Assembly (NCBI RefSeq): GCF_014654205.1
Contig: NZ_BNAW01000003.1
Coordinates: forward strand, 186,001-250,000
Length of the DNA: 64,000 bases
Direction: 5' to 3'
DNA from: Amycolatopsis bullii
GTDB taxonomy: Bacteria; Actinomycetota; Actinomycetes; Mycobacteriales; Pseudonocardiaceae
Below the pieces are notes generated by a model. That model worked only from the letters and a program-made list of their open reading frames with translations. It did not search any database and had not been told where the DNA came from. Shown here piece by piece: positions 55,189 to 63,864 of this stretch (position 1 is its first letter; every line of letters begins with the position of its first letter). The translations under genes were made by a program, and so were the position numbers.

Positions 55189-55495
55189 ATGTGGACCAAG
55201 GCTGGGTTGTCGCGTCAACTTTACGGGTCGAAGGACGTGCTCGGTGGCATCGACCTTCAGGTGCAGGCGGGGTGAAGTGCTGGCGCTGCTCGGTCCGAAC
55301 GGGGCGGGAAGACGTCGACGATCGAGATTCTCGAAGGCTTCCGTCTGCGTTCGGCTGGCGAGGTCGAGGTCCTGGGCGTCGACCCTGCACACGCGGACGA
55401 GCGGTGGCGGGCCAGGATCGGCATCGTCCTACAGTCCTGGCGCGACCACGGACCTGGCAGGTGCGAGAACTGCTGAACCACCTCGGCCGCAACTA
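55189..55495 (+). pseudogene. ABC transporter ATPase N-terminal fragment
   Basis: Reading across two single-base frame changes: GSKDVLGGIDLQVQAG, then EVLALLGPNGAG and KTSTIEILEGFRL (together the Walker A loop), GEVEVLGVDPAHADERWRAR and IGIVLQSW. This is a DrrA-type drug-export ATPase start; the signature and Walker B regions are missing. It may be what remains of an exporter for the cluster product. Confidence 0.6.
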
Positions 55496-55574
55496 CGTTC
55501 CTTTCGCCGCCACTGGTCGGGCCCGCCCGTATGGCACTGATGAGCTGATGGAGCTAGTTAGGCGTGTCTCTTAA

Positions 55575-55720
55575 TTCTGGGAAGCGGTGCGGCAGATCAT
55601 CGATGGTGTTGCGCTACCACCGCCACCCTCACGCGCACGACGATCCCGGGCACACCAGTTGCCCAGCGTGCCCTCGTTGACCCCCAACTCCCGCGCCACC
55701 TGCGCGATCGGCCCGCGGGC
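55575..55720 (-). mobile_element. IS3-family OrfA fragment
   Basis: On the minus strand, PIAQVARELGVNEGTLGNWC is the helix-turn-helix of IS3-type OrfA, followed by RDRRAREGGG and a stop. No OrfB and no clear terminal repeats. Confidence 0.5.
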
Positions 55721-55819
55721 GAGTTCTCAGCTGGGCACCGAGCGCCGGCGTCATCGTATGGATGATGCCGACAAGTGGTCTTGTCCCACAGGCCGGCCAT
55801 GATCCGGCGGACGACCACT

Positions 55820-57202
55820 TTACGGTAGCGTCTTCAAGAAGGCCACCAGGCTACGGGCCTGAACGTTGACGTAATGGCTGTGCCTCAGCAGTTCGGCGAG
55901 CTGGCCCGCGGCGACCCAAGTGTAGTCGGCAGGCAGTAGCTTGGGGAGCGTCTCGTCCGCCTCGATTATCATGTACTGGCTCGCCGCGTTCCGGAACCGG
56001 CCACCTTCTTCCGAATGGGAAGCGGCGTAGCGAATCCGCTCAGGCCCGGCTGCCATGACGTAGTCCAACAGAAACGGTGCGTTGCCCGGAGCGTAGTTGG
56101 CGGGAACGCATTGCACGGTTGGGCCGAGCTCGATGGCGCCGAGGAAGCCTGCCTCCATCGTCGCGCGGACCAGAACGTGCAGGACGCTGCGGAACTCCGT
56201 GACGACGAAAGCCACGATCCCGTAACCGTGCTGCTCGATCAGCGGTTGGTGCCAGCTCGACACCTCGCGGCTACCCGCGCGAACCGACACCCCCACGACA
56301 CTGAAGAACCTGCCGTCACCTCGCGTGATTTCCCAGTCGGTACGGTTCCACTCGGGGAGGTCGGTCAGACGCACCCGTTGTGCGTCGAGTTCGCTGTCGA
56401 CCTGCCGTTCGGTGAGCCACCTCAGCAACGCGTGCGTGCTTCGGTGCGCGCCGGGCAGGGTGGCGTCACGCGACCACGCGGGCACCGAACTCGCCGGCAG
56501 GCAGGACAGCACTGTCCGCGAGTCCATGTTGACGACGTAGTCGCGAGCCAGAAGTTCGTTGATCTGGCCGAGAGTCAGCCAGCAGAAGTCGCGTCCGACC
56601 TCGACGTGCTCAGCTACCTCGACAACCATGTTGCGATTGCGCTTGCGGTAGAACCACGAACCGTGCTCGGACTGAAGCACGTCGACGATCACCTTGCCGC
56701 GTCGCGGGCCGATGAAGTGGTGCAGATAGGCCACCTCGTTGCCGCCGTGCGCCCTGCGGTAATTGCTCTTCGTGGCCTGCACCGTCGGCGACAGTTGCAC
56801 GAGGTTGACGTTCCCCGGTTCCATTTTCGCCTGCATGAGGAAGTGCAGGACGCCGCCGAACCTCTTGGCGACGATGCCAAGGATGCCGATCTCCGGCTGG
56901 TTGATGATCGGCTGATGCCACTCCGGCACCGCTCCGTCCGTCGCCCGCACCCGCAACCCTTCGACCGTGAAGAACCGGCCGCTGCGGTGGGTCAGATTGC
57001 CACTGTCGTCGGCGAACGTCCAGTGATCGAGTTCGTCGAACGGGACACGCGAGACCTCGAAATCGTGGGCCACACAGCGTTCTGCCAGCCAGTCGTCGAA
57101 CTCGACAGTGGACAGGTGGAATCCACGCGTCGTGGCCGCCGACACGGCGAGGTCCGCGGCGATGTCGGCCTCCGATCCCTCCTGCTCCAGCGGGCTCGCC
57201 AT
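55820..57202 (-). CDS. NDP-hexose 2,3-dehydratase
   Basis: About 460 residues from ATG 57202 with GGGAGCGG upstream. Two homologous halves: FHLSTVEFDDWLAER, SGRFFTVEGLRV, WHQPIINQPEIGILGIVAKR and QAKMEPGNVNLVQLSPTVQA in the first; DGRFFSVVGVSV, WHQPLIEQHGYGIVAFVV and ATMEAGFLGAIELGPTVQ in the second. This duplicated fold is diagnostic of EvaA/TylX3-type 2,3-dehydratases that start 2-deoxygenation of NDP-4-keto-6-deoxyhexoses. No other intact deoxysugar gene is in the window. It overlaps the truncated aminotransferase upstream. Confidence 0.92.
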   Translation of the reverse strand: MASPLEQEGSEADIAADLAVSAATTRGFHLSTVEFDDWLAERCVAHDFEVSRVPFDELDHWTFADDSGNLTHRSGRFFTVEGLRVRATDGAVPEWHQPIINQPEIGILGIVAKRFGGVLHFLMQAKMEPGNVNLVQLSPTVQATKSNYRRAHGGNEVAYLHHFIGPRRGKVIVDVLQSEHGSWFYRKRNRNMVVEVAEHVEVGRDFCWLTLGQINELLARDYVVNMDSRTVLSCLPASSVPAWSRDATLPGAHRSTHALLRWLTERQVDSELDAQRVRLTDLPEWNRTDWEITRGDGRFFSVVGVSVRAGSREVSSWHQPLIEQHGYGIVAFVVTEFRSVLHVLVRATMEAGFLGAIELGPTVQCVPANYAPGNAPFLLDYVMAAGPERIRYAASHSEEGGRFRNAASQYMIIEADETLPKLLPADYTWVAAGQLAELLRHSHYVNVQARSLVAFLKTLP

Positions 57203-57504
57203 CACCGCTCCCGACCGTCGGTGCGCTCCCGCACGCCGACGTACAGCGCGCGCTTGCTCAGCGGGCCGGCGATGTGCCACGCGGGGGAGCCGGCGCAGGC
57301 GAAGGCGTCAAGGTCCTCCTGCTCGGTCGGCGGCACCACATCGGTCTGCGGACCGGCGCCGGCGAGTTGCATCGACACGAAGACTCCTTCCGAACAGGAG
57401 CCGACCGAGGTCATCCGCTCCCGGTCGACCCACGAAGAGGCGAAAACGTCGCCGACTGCGGCAAGTTCGTCCGCACCCAACGTCGGCTGGAGGATATTGA
57501 TCAC
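57202..57504 (-). pseudogene. DegT/DnrJ/EryC1 sugar aminotransferase relic
   Basis: From GTG 57504: INILQPTLGADELAAVGDVF, ASSWVDRE, then VGSCSEGVFVSMQLAGAGPQ with TDVVPPT. These are two N-terminal segments of a DegT-family sugar aminotransferase with the part between deleted. The final 40 residues (AFACAGSPAWHIAGPLSKRA) are unrelated, and the PLP-Lys region is absent. The stop overlaps the dehydratase ATG. Confidence 0.55.
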
Positions 57505-57616
57505 GCTGTGCGCCTCCCTGAGCACGGAGCCTGTCGATCCGGTGCTTAGAGTGTGCGCTCGGGCGTTTGGCAAAGTCGTCTTCCCGAATGCGTCGCGTGA
57601 CCCGAGCCGCACACGG

Positions 57617-58302
57617 TCATCGTCGCATCATCCGCTCGGCGGCCGCGCCGAGCGGATGTCGCGGGTCGCCCAATCCGAACGGCAGATCGAAGTGGTCGTG
57701 GCCGGGAACCGCCACTTCGGTGACCGCGACCCCGGCCTTCTGGAACGAGCGCACGTAACGTTCCTGCTCTTCGGCGAATGCGCGTGTCTCGTCGCCGCCG
57801 TGCGCGATGACCGAGGGCGGAAGATCATTGTGGACATTCCTGATCAGACTGGTGCGCGCAGACTCGGCGGCCGTCAGACCGATCGCGTCGCCGATGTAGG
57901 CCGAACGAAGCGGTTCGAGGTCGTACAAGCCGCCGAGCAGTGTCGCACCCCTGACCAACTCGGCTTCCTTCAACGGTTCGGGGAGCCAGTCGCGGGTCAG
58001 GCACATCGCCACGAGCTGCGCACCAGCGGAGCTCCCGCTGAGAAAGATGCGTTCCCGGTCGATGCCGAGCGCCGCGGCGTGGCGATAGATCCACAGACCA
58101 CTGCGCACCATCGCGACGATCTCGAGTGCCACCGGCGTCGTCGCGGCGTGGTCGTCGCTCAATTCGGCGACGACCTCGTTCGCGCGGTCCCGGCCCGATG
58201 GTATGTCATCACAACCTGGTCGCCTGCCCGTGCGAACCGCTTGACGGTCGCTCGGCCTATTCCACTTGAGCCGCCGGTGACGAGGATGTTCCGTGGTGCC
58301 AT
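57617..58302 (-). pseudogene. Chimera of SDR N-terminus and kynurenine-formamidase C-terminus
   Basis: From ATG 58302 (MAPRNILVTGGSSGIGRATV) an SDR N-terminus runs with one frameshift into RANEVVAELSDDHAATTPVA. At about 58130 it switches to IVAMVRSGLWIYRHAAALGI and then to the formamidase core: nucleophile in FLSGSSAGAQLVAMC, YDLEPLRSAYIGDAIGL and catalytic His in PGHDHFDLPFGL. The formamidase HGGxW oxyanion motif is lost. A deletion has fused two genes, each with an intact relative nearby (SDR 43267, formamidase 41721). Confidence 0.7.
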
Positions 58303-58471
58303 CGGCGCTCCCATCCACGACGATCGACGAGTACAACGTCCCACACGGCCCGTGGCGGATCTTCTTGCGGTTTGCCTGAGTTCCACGCCTCGGTGGACCG
58401 GATTGCTTCACTATTGCTCTCGTTGTTCGCCGTGCTGTCGCGGATCGTCCCGGCGTGTCTAACCTTGAATC

Positions 58472-59254
58472 GTGGAAGAGACAACGGAGTATCACGCCTA
58501 CCTGGCACTCGACGAACTACTGTCGATCCAGCGTACGCGGACGGGCGAGCCCGACGAGCTGCTCTTTCTCGTGACGCACCAGGTCCACGAACTTTGGTTC
58601 AAACTGATCCTCCACGAACTCGCCAGGTTCCAGGACCACCTGGCCGACGGCGCCGACGGCGCCGCCCTGCGCACGCTGCAGCGCACCGCGGCGCTGGTTC
58701 GTACCGTGGTCGCCAACGCCGACGTGATGGCGACGTTGACGCCGCGCCAGTTCAACGGCTTCCGGCACGCACTCGGCGGCGGGAGCGGGGCGCAGTCCAC
58801 ACAGTTCAGGCGTATCGAAGCCGTGCTCGGCAGGCGAGATCCGCAGATGTTCGAGTACTACCGGGTCGGTGCTGGTGAGCGCGCCGAGCTCGAGCAGCTT
58901 CTACGTCGGCCGACCGTCTTCGACTCGCTCGCCCATTTCCTCGCCGACCGCGGGTATCCCATGCCGGACTCCCTGCTGGACCGCGACGTGTCCAAGCCAG
59001 CTGCTCCGTCCGAGGACGTGCAGCAGGCCCTCCGGAAGGCCTACCTCGAAGACGGCGTGATAGCGCAGATCTGCGACGCGCTCATCGAGGTCGACCAGTG
59101 CTTCCAGCAGTGGCGCTACCAGCACGTGCAGTTCGTCGCGGCGATCATCGGCGACAAGGCCGGCACCGGCGGATCGTCGGGAATCCCGTACTTGCGTTCG
59201 ACCTTGTTCCACCAGCTGTTCCCCGACCTGTGGGCGATGCGCAGCGAGCTGTGA
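58472..59254 (+). CDS. Tryptophan 2,3-dioxygenase
   Basis: 260 residues from GTG 58472. Active-site His36 in THQVHELWFKLIL, the substrate-carboxylate region FNGFRHALGGGSGAQSTQFR, proximal heme His in RYQHVQFVAAIIG and the TGGSSGIPYL loop. It is a heme enzyme that opens the indole ring of Trp; in QXC/HQA pathways (Ecm11, TioF) the substrate is beta-hydroxy-Trp. No kynureninase is present, which argues for the quinaldate branch over anthranilate. Confidence 0.93.
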   Translation: MEETTEYHAYLALDELLSIQRTRTGEPDELLFLVTHQVHELWFKLILHELARFQDHLADGADGAALRTLQRTAALVRTVVANADVMATLTPRQFNGFRHALGGGSGAQSTQFRRIEAVLGRRDPQMFEYYRVGAGERAELEQLLRRPTVFDSLAHFLADRGYPMPDSLLDRDVSKPAAPSEDVQQALRKAYLEDGVIAQICDALIEVDQCFQQWRYQHVQFVAAIIGDKAGTGGSSGIPYLRSTLFHQLFPDLWAMRSEL

Positions 59255-59360
59255 CGGCCGTTCGCAATGCGGGAGACGCCATCCCGGAACGCCCCGGGAA
59301 ACGATGTCTTGACGCAAGGCGCCCTTCGATCCTGTCCAGGCCGAGGCCACCGAGGAGGCC

Positions 59361-60542
59361 ATGGTGACGCTCCAGCCCCCCACCCACGACGAACTCGTCG
59401 ATCGGGCGACGAAACTCGTTCCACTGCTCCGCGATCACGCCCAGTGGACCGACGAGAACCGGCGCCTGCACGAGGAGACGATCGAGGCCCTCGCCGCGGC
59501 GGGCGTCTTCAAGATGCGAATCCCGGCCCGCTACGGCGGTTACGAGTGCGACACCCGCACCGTGGTCGACGTCGCGGCCGAGCTGGGCCGCGGTGACGGC
59601 GCCGTCGGCTGGATCGCTTCGGTGTGGTGGATCCCCGGGTGGATGGTGGGCATGTTCCCCGACGCCGTCCAGGACGAGGTCTACACCACCGAGAACGTCC
59701 GGGTCTGCGGGACGCTCAGCCCCACCGCCATGGCCGCGAAGGCGCCGGGCGGCTATGTCGTCAATGGACAGTGGGGGTTCATCAGCGGCGCGCTGCACAG
59801 CCACTGGCAGGTCGCGATCGCGGTGACCCCGAACGCGAGCGGCGAGATGGAGCCGATCGTCGCCCTGATCCCGATGGCGGACCTGGGAATCGTGGACGAC
59901 TGGAACACCACCGGCCTGCGCGGCTCCGGCAGTGTCACCACGGTCGCCGAAGACGTGTTTGTCCCCGCGGAGCGCACGCTGCCGCTGATGGCGCTGCTGA
60001 CCAACCAGTCCGCCTCGGTCCTCAACGCGGACATCGACATGTACCGCGCCCCGCTCGCCGCGCTGGCCTCCGCGTGTTCGGTCGGCAACGTGGTCGGCAT
60101 GGCCCGTGCGGCGTGGGACTGCTTCACCGACCGGATGCCCGGCCGCAAGATCACCTACACCGACTACACCGACCAGCGCGAAGCCACGATGACGCACCTG
60201 CAGGTGGCGGAGGCCAGGGTCGCGATCGACGAGGCCGCCTTCCACGCCTACCGGGTCGCCGACCTCGTCGACGCGAAGGTCGCCGACCACAGCGAGTGGT
60301 CCACCGAGGACCGGGCCCTGGCCCGGATCGCCATGGGCGCCACCTGCAAGCGCGCGCTGGAGGCGGTCGACGCGCTCTACGTCGGCAGCGGCGGCTCGGC
60401 GATCTTCTCCAGCGTGCCCATCCAGCGCACCTGGCGCGATCTGCACGCCCTCACCCAGCACGCCCTGAACACGCCGCACATCCTCTACGAGATCTACGGC
60501 CGGGTGCTGTGCGGCCTCGCCCCGAACACGCAGTTCTTCTGA
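59361..60542 (+). CDS. Acyl-CoA-dehydrogenase-fold flavin monooxygenase (group D, HpaH/HsaA-like)
   Basis: 393 residues. LRDHAQWTDENRRLHEETIE, FKMRIPARYGG, GDGAVGWIASVWW, GTLSPTAMAAKAPGGYVVNG, GFISGALHSHW and LRGSGSVTT are typical of two-component aromatic hydroxylases and related N- or C-hydroxylases with the ACAD fold, not of true acyl-CoA dehydrogenases. It needs a flavin reductase, not encoded here. It is followed by the GMC gene after 16 nt. Ring hydroxylation of the quinaldate is a possible role (inference). Confidence 0.87.
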   Translation: MVTLQPPTHDELVDRATKLVPLLRDHAQWTDENRRLHEETIEALAAAGVFKMRIPARYGGYECDTRTVVDVAAELGRGDGAVGWIASVWWIPGWMVGMFPDAVQDEVYTTENVRVCGTLSPTAMAAKAPGGYVVNGQWGFISGALHSHWQVAIAVTPNASGEMEPIVALIPMADLGIVDDWNTTGLRGSGSVTTVAEDVFVPAERTLPLMALLTNQSASVLNADIDMYRAPLAALASACSVGNVVGMARAAWDCFTDRMPGRKITYTDYTDQREATMTHLQVAEARVAIDEAAFHAYRVADLVDAKVADHSEWSTEDRALARIAMGATCKRALEAVDALYVGSGGSAIFSSVPIQRTWRDLHALTQHALNTPHILYEIYGRVLCGLAPNTQFF

Positions 60543-60558
60543 TCAGCCAAGGAGCGAT

Positions 60559-62163
60559 ATGTACGACTACATCATCGTCGGTGCGGGATCGGCAGGCTGC
60601 GTCCTGGCGGCGCGGCTGACGGAGGACCCGGACATCCGGGTCTGCCTGGTCGAGGCGGGCCCGACGGACAGCCATCCGAACATCCAGGTGCCCGCCGCGT
60701 TCGCCAAGCTGTTCCGGACCCAGGTCGACTGGGACTACGACACGCACGACGAGGCCCAGCTGAACCGCAGGCGGGTGTTCCTGCCCCGTGGCCGGGTGCT
60801 CGGCGGGACCAGCTCGATGAACGCGATGGCCTACGCGCGGGGCAACCCGTACGACTACGACTCGTGGAACCAGCCGGGCTGGGCCTACGCGGACCTGCTG
60901 CCGTACTTCAAGCGGTCCGAGGACAACGAGCGTGGCGCGTCGGCCTACCACGGCGCGGGCGGGCCGCTGTCGGTGTCGGAGAACCGGTCCAAGAACCCCA
61001 GCACGGCGGCGTTCATCGCGGCGGCGACGGAGGCCGGGTTCGCGGCCAACGACGACTTCAACGGTCCGGAGCAGGACGGTTTCGGCTTCTACCAGGTCAC
61101 CCAGCGCAACGGACGTCGCTGCAGCACGGCGGCGGCGTTCCTGCACCCGGTGATCGACCGGCCCAACCTCACCGTCGAGACCAACCTCCAGGTGCACCGG
61201 GTGCTCATCGAGGACGGCCGGGCGACCGGCGTCGTCGGGTACCGGCTGGAGGACGAGATCGTCCTGCGGGCCGAACGCGAGGTGCTGCTCTCCGGCGGCG
61301 TGTACAACTCCCCGCAGCTGCTCATGCTTTCCGGTGTCGGCCCCGCCGACACGCTGCGGAAACTCGGCATTCCGGTGGTCGCCGACAACGAGGAGGTCGG
61401 CGCGAACCTGCAGGACCACGCGCTGGTGCCGCTCATCCTCACGCATTCCCAGCCGATCAGCCTGCTGGCCGCCGGCGAGCCCGCCAATGTCGAGCTGTAC
61501 CAGCGCGAGGGCCGCGGGCCGCTCGCGTCCAACGGGCCCGAGGCGGGCGGCTTCGTGCGCACCGACAGCGACCTGCCCGCGCCCGATCTGCAGTTCTTCG
61601 CGGCGCCGGGCATGCTGGCCGACAGCGGCCTCGGGCCGCCGACCGCGCACGCGATCTCGTTCGGTCCCGCGGTCGCCACCCCGCGCAGCCGCGGCCGGGT
61701 GCACCTGGCGTCCGCCGATCCCACGGCCAAGCCCAGGATCGTGCACGACTACTACGCCGATCCTTCGGACCTGGAGCGCACCCTGATCGGGCTGCGCATG
61801 GCGATGGACATCGGTAGGCGGCCGGCTATGCGGCTCTACAACGAGGGCGCGTTCCGTTACCCGGAATCGGAATCGGACGCGGACCTGAAGTCCTACGCCA
61901 GGAAGTACACGCAGTCGATCTTCCACCCGACGAGTACCTGTGCGATGGGCTCGGTGGTCGACGCCGACCTGCGCGTGCGGGGCGTCGATGGGCTGCGGGT
62001 GGTCGATGTGTCCGTCATGCCGGAGGTCGGCCGCGGGATTCCCAACGCAACGGCGATCGTCGTCGCGGAGAAGGCGGCCGACCTGATCCGCGGCATCCCC
62101 GCCCCGGAAGCGGCGGAGTTGCCGGAGGCGAGGGTGCTGGCCGCCGCCGACCGGGGTCGCTGA
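60559..62163 (+). CDS. GMC-family FAD-dependent oxidoreductase
   Basis: 534 residues. N-terminal FAD motif YIIVGAGSAGCVLAARL, GMC signature 1 (GRVLGGTSSMNAMAYARGN), SGGVYNSPQLLMLSGVG and the C-terminal His-Pro region FHPTSTCAMGS with GRGIPNATA. Resembles choline or aryl-alcohol dehydrogenases. Likely cotranscribed with the flavin monooxygenase; AGGAG precedes the ATG. Substrate unknown, an alcohol of the pathway is possible. Confidence 0.92.
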   Translation: MYDYIIVGAGSAGCVLAARLTEDPDIRVCLVEAGPTDSHPNIQVPAAFAKLFRTQVDWDYDTHDEAQLNRRRVFLPRGRVLGGTSSMNAMAYARGNPYDYDSWNQPGWAYADLLPYFKRSEDNERGASAYHGAGGPLSVSENRSKNPSTAAFIAAATEAGFAANDDFNGPEQDGFGFYQVTQRNGRRCSTAAAFLHPVIDRPNLTVETNLQVHRVLIEDGRATGVVGYRLEDEIVLRAEREVLLSGGVYNSPQLLMLSGVGPADTLRKLGIPVVADNEEVGANLQDHALVPLILTHSQPISLLAAGEPANVELYQREGRGPLASNGPEAGGFVRTDSDLPAPDLQFFAAPGMLADSGLGPPTAHAISFGPAVATPRSRGRVHLASADPTAKPRIVHDYYADPSDLERTLIGLRMAMDIGRRPAMRLYNEGAFRYPESESDADLKSYARKYTQSIFHPTSTCAMGSVVDADLRVRGVDGLRVVDVSVMPEVGRGIPNATAIVVAEKAADLIRGIPAPEAAELPEARVLAAADRGR

Positions 62164-62184
62164 CCTGACCGTTCGGCCAAGCTA

Positions 62185-62470
62185 CTCCGGGCTTGGCCGA
62201 ACGGGCAGCCGGGAACGAGGTGGTCACCGCGAAAGCCGTGGCCGGCGCGGTCCACGCCAGGATCCCCGCGGCACGGAGCCTGCTCCAGGTGGGTGCGGCA
62301 CCGGCACGCTGCTGCGACGGCTGGCCGGCGAGTTCGAGCACGTCGAGGGGTTCGGTAGGTGGCGTGGTCGTCGTGGTGCTGTCGCCGCACCGGGTGTCCA
62401 CGGAGTACCCGGAGTACACCGAGGCGCTCGGCCGGGCGGGCCTGTATGCCGAGTTCGTGCCGAGCACGGC
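62185..62470 (+). pseudogene. SAM methyltransferase relic
   Basis: NEVVTAKAVAGAVHARIPAA then RSLLQVG, a single-base frame change, and CGTGTLLRRLAGEFEHVEGF restore a class I methyltransferase motif I. VSTEYPEYTEALGRAGLYAE could be its C-terminal end. Internal sequence is lost. Confidence 0.5.
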
Positions 62471-62519
62471 GGCAGCGGTGGTGGAGCGGTGGACCGCAGT
62501 GAGAACGCGCCGCTTGCTG

Positions 62520-63196
62520 CGGAGCTGTCCACCACTTCACCGTTTACAGCTACGACCGCCGCGGTCGAGGCGAGAGCGGCGACACCGCGCCGTACGCGAT
62601 CGAGCGCGAGTTCGAGGACATTGCCGCGCTGATCGAGGACGCGGGCGGGTCGGCGTGCCTGTACGGGGTCTCCTCCTGCGGCGCGCTCGCCCTGGAGGCC
62701 GCGGCCGCGGGACTGCCCGTCACCAAGGTCGGCGCGTTCGAGGTTCTCTACGACGTTTATCCCGGCGCGCAGGAGCGCACAGCAACCTACTGCAAGGAAC
62801 TGGGCGCGCTGCTTGCCGAGGATCGCCGGGAAGCGGCGTTCGAGCTGTTCATGCGGCTGGCGGGCACGCCGGAGGAGATGATCGCTCAGGCGCCCAGCTC
62901 GCCGCGTGGCGGGGACTGATCGCCAACGCCCGATCCTGGCCTACGACGCCGCCTGCCTGCACGACGGTGGGCCGCCGAAGGACCGGCTCGCCACGATCAA
63001 ACAGCCGGTGCTGGTCCTGACCGCGAAGACGATCGACGGCGCGATGGCCGGGCCGGCGTCCGGGTTCTTCGACGACGCCGCCGACGCGCTCGTTGCGGCC
63101 GTGCCGCGGGCCGAGCGCGATGTCATCCAGCAGGAGGGCCACGTCGCCGACCCCAAGGCGGTTGGGCCGATACTCGAGCGGTTCTTCGGCGTCTGA
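62520..63196 (+). pseudogene. Alpha/beta hydrolase relic
   Basis: HHFTVYSYDRRGRGESGDTA, LYGVSSCGALALEAAAAG and FELFMRLAGTPEEMIAQAPS read to a stop near 62919. A second frame continues YDAACLHDGGPPKDRLATIK, QPVLVLTAKTIDGAM and EGHVADPKAVGPILERFFGV. The N-terminus with the oxyanion strand is missing, the nucleophile elbow is altered (G-V-S-S-C) and a frameshift separates the halves. Confidence 0.65.
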
Positions 63197-63768
63197 CCCC
63201 CGGCGGTACGTCGGGGTGCCGCCATCAGCGGCGACCGCGCCACGGCTCCCACGCCATAAGCCTGTGCGCGGCGGAAATGACCTCCCGATCCACATCACTG
63301 TTTCGGCGACGATGCCGAGGAAGTGGCGTCGAGCCGCGCTATCCTGCGCAGCCGGGATGTGCCATCCCGCGAACTTGGATGACCCGGCATAGCGGATCAT
63401 TCCCTGCGTCACCAGGGTTCCATCGCCTGCCTGCGAATCACCAAGGTTGGCGGGTCTACGACCGCGTGAATGACAGCAGACGCAGAGGCAATTCACCCGC
63501 AGTGCGGTCCGCCGAGTTGAACGTGTTCCACTTCGTACTCCTTACGCCATAGCGTTCCTCGCCGCTGCCGTCGAACGTGTAGGAGATGGCCCCGATAAGC
63601 TCACAGGTACCGATACGGGCCAGCTTGTCCGCCAGGTCCGCGTCCAATCGCGGGACGGCATGATCGCACCGACCATCCGTCGGCTCGGTCGTCCGAGGAG
63701 ACATGCGCAGGTCTCGCGCCTTCAGGCACCACCTGAGACGGCGCATGCGCTGGTCGGGTCGCGGACGA
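63197..63768. other. About 570 nt without a supportable gene
   Basis: A minus-strand frame (63456-63833) contains ADLADKLARIGTCELIGAIS, which is protein-like, but no family is recognised and it overlaps the better-supported small frame at 63769. No RNA gene or repeat identified. Confidence 0.4.
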
Positions 63769-63849
63769 TCAGCGGACGTGCCAGCCGTGCACGATGTGAT
63801 GGCGGGGCCCGAAGTGTGGCGATCCACTGACATCCTCGATCGTCGTCAT
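63769..63849 (-). CDS. Very short open frame downstream of the edge gene
   Basis: 26 codons from ATG 63849 with GGAGG 7 nt upstream: MTTIEDVSGSPHFGPRHH then IVHGWHVR. Rich in His, Gly and Pro. It follows the stop of the edge gene by 15 nt, so it would be cotranscribed. It could be a small peptide or the truncated start of a lost gene. Confidence 0.35.
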   Translation of the reverse strand: MTTIEDVSGSPHFGPRHHIVHGWHVR

Positions 63850-63864
63850 GACAGGTCCTCCACG

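Noticed and set aside
56015..58462. 815-codon plus-strand open frame
   Set aside because: Antisense of the NDP-hexose 2,3-dehydratase and the chimeric formamidase; the minus-strand reading has diagnostic repeats.
63456..63833. Minus-strand 125-codon gene
   Set aside because: No recognisable family, no ribosome-binding site, and it overlaps the better-supported frame at 63769.
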